DNA from: Rhizophagus irregularis
Lineage: Eukaryota; Glomeromycota; Glomeromycetes; Glomerales; Glomeraceae
NCBI RefSeq assembly: GCF_026210795.1
Contig: NC_089446.1
Location: 3,687,001 to 3,751,000, forward strand
Reading direction: 5' to 3'
Length of the DNA: 64,000 bases
The position numbers and the translations under genes were made by a program. The notes beneath the pieces are model-generated. The model had not been told where the DNA came from, made no database searches, and was given only the letters and a program-made list of their open reading frames with translations. This document shows, piece by piece, positions 56,834-64,000 of the stretch (positions are counted from its first letter, which is position 1; every line of letters starts with the position of its first letter).

Positions 56834-59800
56834 TTATATGGCTGTAAAATAAAAATTATTTTTTATCCAAATTCTATTTGTAGTATCATGATTTGGTAGT
56901 TGGCACCTTTCTGAATTACAATTATGAATAAAGTGTACTTTTTGAACATTATTTATTACAGTAATTGGAAAAATACGTCTCCATTTATCTCCTGTTGCTT
57001 GAAGATGGTAAAGTGGATATTTTAATACTGAATGCTCAACCATAGTATCTTCAAACCAATCTACAACAATAAATGCATAATATTTGTTATTATTACCCTT
57101 ATGTTGAAAGATACCTTTGATTATTGCATAAGATTCTTCATGATCTTCTTCATAAATTGTGATAAAATCATCGAGATGTAGGTGAACTTTTGAAAGGATA
57201 CCATTTTCTTCTTCAATCATATATGATGCAAATTTGTACCAATTAATTGAAGAGTTTATAAGTGCCGCCTCAAACTTTATATCCACATAAGATAAAAACA
57301 ATTCAGTTTTAAAATTATGTAAAGTTAAAAGAAGTTTATCACGTTCCTGCTTTGACATTCTTTTTTTTAATGAAATATTGGAAATAAAGTTTACTGGAGA
57401 TATAACTAAATTAAAAGATTAGTAAATATAAATATCAAACATGTACTACTATATGCAATAAAATACTTACTTTTTGTATCATCATCATCAGTTTGAACTT
57501 GTTCAGTTGCTTCAGTTGAATATTTATCTTCTGTAACATACCAATTTAAAAATAATTGTCCAAAATTTGAATTTGTAAATCCAGTACAAGATCTATTAAA
57601 TCTTGGATCAATACCACCATCTGCTAAATGTCGAATTGCAAATAAAGTATTGTAACGCTTTAATAAATCCAAATCTATGTTTTTGCAATTAGTCTTTAGT
57701 ACCATCACCTTAAAAATACGATAGACCATTTCTTTTATACCAACTTGGGTATTAATAAGTGTTCCAAAGGTTTTAGCATGCATCAAAAGATGCATATAAA
57801 CGTGTATATTTGGTAAATTAACAAAATTTACAAAAACCTATAAAAAGTAAAATATTGTTAATTATTTGAAATTATTCCATATTTCAATATCAAATTTGTA
57901 ACTATACCTTTGGAAGGATTGAAAACTCTTCTTCAAGACATTGTTGCAATTCCTCATAGCTATCTGATGTAAATTTCTTGTTAAAAACTGCTTTCATAGT
58001 TTTTGCAACATGTATCCAACAAGATATAATAATTTTTGGAACTGAATTAACTCGAAATGCATCAATTCTTTGTTGAATCATGGCTGTTTCATTACGTTTG
58101 ATACTTGATTCTTTTAAAAATTGGTTTAACAAAAATGGCATAATAATAGCTAATCTAAGTAAATCCAACATCATAAAACTATTGTAGTGAGTAATCGGAT
58201 TTGGTAAGCGAGACCATCTTTTTGGGATTTCAAAATTTTTTCAAATTTCGATAAAATTATCTTCTCCTTCTCGTGAAAATAATTCACAAGTTAATTTTAG
58301 TAGCCGCCCAATCTTTCCTGCAGTCGCATGATAAACATCCTGCAGCGTCTGTAAATGTCTTTCCCTTTTTAATTTATCTAAAATACTAGGCAATGATCGT
58401 AAACCATATTCCATACAAAGTTGATCTCTTCTTGACATTATAGTCTCATGAGAAATTTTTAAGATTTCTTCATCTGTAATATGATGATAACGTAATGTTG
58501 TTACGATATCCTGATTGTGAGCACTCAATGATTCTTTAGTAGTTTTACAAGTACGACAACCCTTATTTGCATTATGTCTAAATTTATTTTTTAAAAAATT
58601 TTAATAGTTGTCATAAAATTATATTATTATATTATTAACTAAATTGAAAAAATACCTTAATACTCCTGTCAAATCGTTACCTTGAGGTAAATCTGCCGTA
58701 ACAACGCCTAAACCAGCAATTATCCATGCATCTTGTCCTTGAACAGTCATCACCTTTCCTTTCTCTAATTCCTTCATTTCTGAAATGAATGGTATCATAA
58801 ATTCGTCAAATTTTCCTCCAAATGGGATAAACCCAATAACAAAATGGTTCTTTATTAGCTTTCTTTGATGTGCTAGCATATTTCCAAACTGTACATAAAC
58901 ACCACCTAGAGAATGGAATACATTTCTAAATGTACCAAAATCATCATAATAAAGATCTAAAAATAGCTTATAGATTGGCATAAATGATGATGGTGGATTT
59001 CTGATAGAAATGTAATCAGATGGATGTAGGTATGAAAGTTTTACATTACGAACGTACCAATGGTCATTACATTTATAAATTATTTCACTAACCCGCAATG
59101 AACCATCAGGAATATTTTGATGTTGAAACATCATCAATATAGTTACTTTTTCTAAAATTTGAGAAGTCATTATAATTAAAAATGGTTCGTCTTGTAACCA
59201 TACTTCACCGGTAATAGAACGACGTTGTCTTGGTAACCCTTTTAAATTTCTGGGTAAATCTCTATATTCCAAAATTTTTTGAATTCGTAACTGATAATAT
59301 CCATCATCATTTTTTAAAATTGATCTTAATCTTCCAAGTTTTTTTTGACCATTATCATCATGATAGTAAACAAAATCACCAGATCGGTACAATACTATTT
59401 ATTAAAAATAACTTTAATAAATATTATCAATGATAATAAATTATAATTGTATCAAAGTGTATTATTTTATAACCTTCTGATATTAATATTTCGTGTTGTC
59501 CAAAAAGTGGGGATTCCCCCCATAAATTTCTATGCCAAAATTCTGATTTTTCTTCAGAATTAATGCTGGGTCCAAAATACATATGCTTCATTAGCATCAG
59601 ATTATTAAGAACACGCCATATAATTTCACTAATTGAGAGTTGATACGAAAGTTTTGATCCTCGTGAAGTTGATGGAAATTTTTTTGGTGAAATTTTAATA
59701 GACTTTGTTATTATTGGTAGGAGAGGAAGACGTTTTCTCCATGATTGGAATCTTCGGATATTTTTTACCACATGGGTAGATTCAAATTGAGAATTGTGAA

Positions 59801-60425
59801 TGATATCGACAAGATCTTCATATGCTTTCGTAAAAATATTATGCTTCTGAAGCCAGCAAAATAATGCCGTAGTTGTATAATTATTAAAGTACGATGCAAA
59901 CTCACCATTGCAGAACGGTATCTTGTCTTCATCTAACGCTTCAACGATTTGATCTATTTCTTTCTCTTCATTATTACGTTCCTTTTCATCGTTATTACGT
60001 TCCTCTTCCACTTGATTATTATTATCATCATTGTTACCTTCCTCCTCCTCCTCTTTGTCATTGTTTTCATTATTATCTTCCTCCTCTTCCTCCTCTTCAT
60101 AATTGTATTCGTTATCACTTTCTTCTTCCTCTTCAGTATCAGATGAATTGACATTATCTTGCGAAAATATCATCTCATCATTGTAGTCTTGAGGATTAAT
60201 TGATCCATATGCATTATCGTCATCATTAATGTCTTGAAAACTTAAATCATCTTTATGATCATACTGAAAGTCCATGTCATCGTTATCATTATCAGGTGAA
60301 CGTACAGGCGAACGAATTGCAACTCTCTCGTCAGAATCTGTTGTCTCATTAGGTTTGCTATAAGAAAACTGATTTCGAATTCGAATTGGCTCTATTGGTT
60401 TATTGTGACTATATCGTCTTCTCAT
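56834..60425 (-). pseudogene. TNP2/CACTA-like transposase-family gene with one in-frame stop
   Basis: Five minus-strand exons (60425-59474, 59394-58656, 58577-57908, 57837-57471, 57393-56834) join in frame into about 1095 codons. An acidic, low-complexity N terminus (DEEEEE/NN runs) leads to a region ending FWHRNLWGESPLF. Then come a BAH-like segment (YRSGDFVYYHDDNG...LGRLRSI), a transposase-type core with GFIPFGGKFDEFM and TADLPQGNDLTGV, and the Cys motif RHNANKGCRTC across exons 2-3. A helical section and a C-terminal part with HNCNSERCQLPNH follow. The D/GCRTC pattern resembles TNP2-type transposases of CACTA elements. A TGA at 58243-58241 interrupts FIEI-KNFEIPKRW where a Trp codon is likely, the only visible lesion. 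No terminal repeats of an element were found, so domestication is possible. Confidence 0.6.
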
Positions 60426-60590
60426 CTTTTGACAATTTAAATCCTTAACTTAATTTAGAATTTTTATAAAATTCAATAAATCTTTATAAAAATTATTTAT
60501 TAAATACCTTAATACCTTTTATATTGTTTAGCGTATTGACAAAAAAACCAAAATCAATTCGGTTAAAATTATTACCGATTTGCTATAGAT

Positions 60591-60735
60591 TCTGATTGGA
60601 GTTTTAAAAGTAACACAATCGTCAAGTTTTGGAACACAATCGTATACAAAATCAAGTAGCACATTGGAGTTTTAAAAGTAATACAATCGTCAAGTTTTGG
60701 AACACAATCGTATACAAAATCAAGTAGTACATGCT
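60591..60735. repeat. Two-copy 69-bp direct repeat upstream of the transposase-like gene
   Basis: GGAGTTTTAAAAGTAAcACAATCG, AAGTTTTGGAACACAATCG and TATACAAAATCAAGTAG repeat once, differing at very few positions, within 170-310 bp of the start codon. Confidence 0.9.
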
Positions 60736-60799
60736 TTTTTTTATCGTTAATCAATACATAAAAATTCAATTAGTATAAAAAAAATTTATTTCATACTTG

Positions 60800-61415
60800 C
60801 TTAAATCTCACGAATGCGTCAAAAAACTCGAAAATTAAACTAATTGAATTGCGAAGTTTTTGACCTGTAAATTCATATGTAGGATTATAAAAAATAGTGG
60901 TTGAAAATTATACTTAATAAATAGAAAATGCTCTCACGAAACAATAATTTAGTTAATTTAGTAGTAGAGTATTAAAGTTTACGATTTAATAAAATAATAG
61001 ATAAAGTATGATTTAATTTACGATTATATATTTAATTTACGATTATATTTTCGCACATCAAAACTAATGAAGCGAATTCATTAAACACCATGATTGTTAT
61101 TAGCAGACCAATTAAATCAATTTTCGTTAATTAATTTTCGTTAATTTTAAGCCATTGTCAAAATAAAATAAATGTTGTGGTAAAACTTCCCTGATTGAAC
61201 CTCTAAATAGACCACCATAGAAGATAATTACGTGTATAAAAACATCTTTATTATTCTATAGTAAGTTCTCAAATTGACCCGTGACTCACCCACGGTAAAT
61301 GCTTTAATTTACCATAAAGACACCATGACACACCCGCGGCATATCCATGGCTTATCCAAATTTGTTTAACAAATTTGTTTAAACTATTTATTCCACATCA
61401 TTGCAATTTCTTATT
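60800..61415. other. AT-rich gap
   Basis: No recognisable gene; short CACCC/ACCCGCGG words at 61280-61345 only. Confidence 0.4.
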
Positions 61416-61720
61416 GTGTTCATAGATTGTAGGCGTAATAATTTGATTTTATTTTTTTACAAGGATTTTTTTTTTACACGGATTTTTTTTATTTTCCCAC
61501 TCCTTTTACAAAATTCTTTCGTTTCATTAATTCTTTCATTTTCATTAATATAATTCTTCGTTTCATTAATTCTTTCGTCTTCATTAATATTTCATTAATT
61601 CTTGTGTTCATAGATTGTAGGCGTAATAATTTGATTTTATTTTTTTTTACACAGATTTTTTTTTTTACACGGATTTTTTTTTTTTTACGGATTTTTTTTT
61701 ATTTTCCTGCTCCTTTTACA
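61416..61720. repeat. Two-copy direct repeat of about 186 bp
   Basis: GTGTTCATAGATTGTAGGCG, TAATAATTTGATTTTATTTT, ACACGGATTTTTTTT and CTCCTTTTACAAAATTCTTTC appear at 61419 and again at 61604, in the region just upstream of the SANT-like gene. Confidence 0.8.
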
Positions 61721-61770
61721 AAATTCTTTCTCTTTCGTTTTCATTAATATTTCATTAATTCTTTAATAAC

Positions 61771-62330
61771 ATGTGGACTGATAGACAATTGCGAGTTTTA
61801 ATTAATGAAAGAAAAAATGAAAACGATAATTTTCACGAACTTAGTGGTAATATGAAGCATAATTTTTGGAAAGGGCTAGCAAGCAAAATAAACCTTGAAT
61901 TCGGAACCACGTATACTGGAAGGCAATGTAAAGAAAAATTTAACAGCTTAGCGTGAGCTTATAAAGTATATAAACATTATTTCAGTTTCAACTACTATTT
62001 TAGCATATTAAATAGTACTAATATAATTTTATAATTTTATTAGAAAATGCAATTATATATCGAGGGTAAGCCAAAGGGAAGGAAAAGTGCTCTAGGAACG
62101 AAGTACTACGAGGAATTCAGTGAACGTTTTTGGGAAAAATGACGTAAATATTAGAAAACCACGTAAATATTTTATTTTTTTTTTATTTAATTCATAAATT
62201 AATCTGATTATTTATTTAGAAACAATTTATGATATTACTCACGAAATCAACACAACAAGCCATACAACAACTCCGTCATCTTCACCACTACATTCACCAA
62301 TATGCTCACCCATATCACCTCTCCGTTCAC
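61771..62330 (+). pseudogene. SANT/trihelix-type DNA-binding protein gene, probably broken
   Basis: The first part (61771-61965) encodes MWTDRQLRVLINERKNE, FWKGLASKIN and GRQCKEKFNSLA, a Myb/SANT-like (trihelix) DNA-binding fold, then a TGA at 61954-61956 where the family usually continues into AYK. With splicing at AAA|GTATAT (61966) and TTAG| (62043), the frame resumes as MQLYIEGKPKGRKSALG, YYEEFSERFWEK to a TGA at 62140. A third piece (62220-62330) encodes a Ser/Thr/Pro-rich tail. Proteins of this type accompany transposons and serve as DNA-binding factors. Because the first TGA precedes the only good donor, I treat it as broken, with an alternative donor (GC|GTGAGC) as the other possibility. 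Confidence 0.5.
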
Positions 62331-62479
62331 ACTGATCATCATCACCTACGCCTCTCCGTCACTCATCACCTACACCTTACCGTTTACGAGGCTCACCTTC
62401 ATATTATGAAATCATTGAAATTGAATAATTTTGCCTCTCCGTTTACGTTCACCTCACTTCATATGAAATTGTAAATCTT

Positions 62480-63745
62480 TCAAATCATAATTACTATTTT
62501 GTTATATTGATGTCTGTACAACATTCAATTTTGCTTAATATTATATTGCTGTACAATATTCAATTTTTTGCTTAATATTATATTGCTGTATAACATTCAA
62601 TTTTTTTATTTTCTGAACGATGTATCTTTCATTATTTGGAAAAAAATACTATTTACTTTACTACATAAAATAATAAAATATGCTAAATCATTAAATAAGC
62701 AAATAAGCAGATCGTCACTGTATTATTTCAATTGGAATATTTTAATTATAACCTCCACAATTAATCATGAAAATTATTTTGAGAGTATTCTAGCAACCAT
62801 CAAACTGTACTATATTTCATCCATTTATCGTTTAAAATTTCTCTTCCTTTAGCAGTTAAGTTTATAAATTTCTATTTAATGGTACTATTGAAATGTAAAT
62901 TCGTTACCAACTCTAAATATTTTTGAATTTTGTAGCTTTACATAATATTCTATAGACTGCTCACGACTTTCTTTTCATAATTGTACAATAATATACAAAA
63001 ATCATATGTTAAGGAGTTGCATTGTCTTTTCGCAAATTTAGTAATCAGTCACATATGAGTAAAAAGGTTTGATTGGGTTATTTGGATGCAATAATATCTT
63101 TAACATTACGTAATTTAATGCTGAACGATAATAGTAGCTATAATGGCTATACTTTTTGAATTTGGTGCATATCATTGTATCACATAAAATGATACTTCAC
63201 ATGATTAATTTCTTCTCACTCCTTTCTTCTAATATTTTTCTTCTCACTCCTTATATGGCCTAAAAAAGTATAATAAAATTTATGAAATTGAATCGTAAAT
63301 ACGCAATAAAATAAAGATTTGAAACTGATTTGAAGTAATCTTCTATATAAAAAAAGTGTCCAGTATTCACTTTTATTATTAAATAAAATACAAATTATTT
63401 ATATAAATTAAATTTAATTTTAAATCATGAAATCATAATTTTTAGTTTTCCCATCTCCTGATATTTTTAACTGATCCTGCATTTTACACAATACACAATG
63501 ATATTGAGATCATGTATATTTTCCAATTAAATACTACAATCATAATTACAATAGCTAAAATCTCAAAATTATATCATGATAACCTCGCCCTTTTTTTTTG
63601 TTCATTCAATGTTTATCACCTACTTTTTTGAGCAAGAAAGTTGCTCCACATTTTTTATTCATTCATATTTTCTCGATATATATCACCTACTTTGAAACAA
63701 AAAGGTTGTTCCACTTTTTTTTTCGCTCATATTTTTTTTTATATT
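62480..63745. other. AT-rich gap
   Basis: Contains a short repeated word (TGTACAACATTCAATTTTGCT and TAATATTATATTGCTG, 62512-62605) and, at 63590-63730, two versions of TCATTCA.TNTTTATCACCTACTTT with AAAGTTGCTCCAC. No gene recognised. Confidence 0.4.
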
Positions 63746-63812
63746 ATGATGACTAAACATAAATCACCTAATAAATCGTCTGATGATAATCAAGAAATGG
63801 AAGTTGAAGGAG
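63746..63812 (+). CDS. Probable first exon of a gene running off the right edge
   Basis: ATGATGACTAAACATAAATC opens a 22-codon exon (MTKHKSPNKSSDDNQEMEVE) that ends at GGAG|GTATGT, a good donor. Downstream, 63912-64000 reads KRKQITKKRRDIDIEKANQL and MKKSKNH in one frame, a basic nuclear-localisation-like stretch that would follow naturally, but I could not find an acceptor joining the two in frame. No known domain. Confidence 0.4.
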
Positions 63813-64000
63813 GTATGTAGATATAACTCTTTTGTAAATTTATAGTAAGTTTTGTTATATAGTTATATGTAAGAAGAATAATTAATAAATACCAAAATTA
63901 TGTATAATCGGATCGAAAAGAAAACAAATTACGAAAAAAAGAAGAGATATTGACATTGAGAAAGCCAATCAGTTGATGAAAAAAAGTAAAAACCATAGTA

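Noticed and set aside
59894..60154. Plus-strand and second-frame ORFs rich in Leu/Tyr or Arg/Lys
   Set aside because: Shadows of the Glu/Asn-rich low-complexity N terminus of the transposase-like gene.

Overview
This is an AT-rich eukaryotic nuclear window. Genes carry many short GT-AG introns (about 45-110 bp), intergenic DNA is full of A/T homopolymers, and decayed DNA transposons are dense. The gene content is a site-2 protease, an SH3-PX-BAR sorting nexin, tandem indoleamine 2,3-dioxygenases, a MATH-BTB protein, a broken Crinkler, and Maverick, pogo and TNP2-like relics. Together these best suggest an early-diverging filamentous fungus, most likely an arbuscular mycorrhizal fungus (Glomeromycotina, Rhizophagus-like). 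The organism is an inference; no rRNA, tRNA or mitochondrial marker was seen.

Layout. 0-9.1 kb: a locally triplicated segment. One copy carries an apparently intact three-exon gene with SAM-like repeats (6115-7477), one a dead copy (8.69-9.12 kb), and one only upstream DNA. Two copies hold small TTA-flanked inverted-repeat elements at the same site where the third copy is empty. A 3.3 kb Mutator-like element with a 10-bp target duplication (1303-4618) sits here and contains at least three nested insertions plus a tandem array of intron/exon-like units. 9.6-15.9 kb: a clean divergent pair, site-2 protease (minus, 7 exons) and SH3-PX-BAR sorting nexin (plus, 12 exons), whose frames close exactly across every intron. 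15.9-23.7 kb: low-complexity DNA without recognisable genes. 23.7-32.2 kb: a tandem indoleamine 2,3-dioxygenase cluster on the minus strand, with two full 10-exon genes and several degenerate 3'-end copies. 35.3-38.6 kb: a MATH-BTB gene and a multiply frameshifted Crinkler relic.

38.8-64 kb is mostly mobile: nested TA-flanked elements, a decayed pogo transposon (41033-43276) inside a larger inverted repeat, a dead Maverick/Polinton-like DNA polymerase B and integrase next to an intact coiled-coil ORF, a second Mutator-like element with a perfect 10-bp duplication (47889-48809), a gag-protease relic without reverse transcriptase, minisatellites, a five-exon TNP2/CACTA-like transposase gene with one in-frame stop, a broken SANT/trihelix-type gene, and the probable first exon of a gene running off the right edge.

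The host genes that look functional cover membrane proteolysis and transcription-factor release (S2P), membrane remodelling (sorting nexin), tryptophan to kynurenine catabolism (IDO) and probable ubiquitin-ligase adaptation (MATH-BTB). They do not form a pathway together. The most unusual material is the family of Mutator-like elements whose subterminal regions are arrays of different 5- to 9-bp words, and the intron/exon-like tandem array inside one of them.
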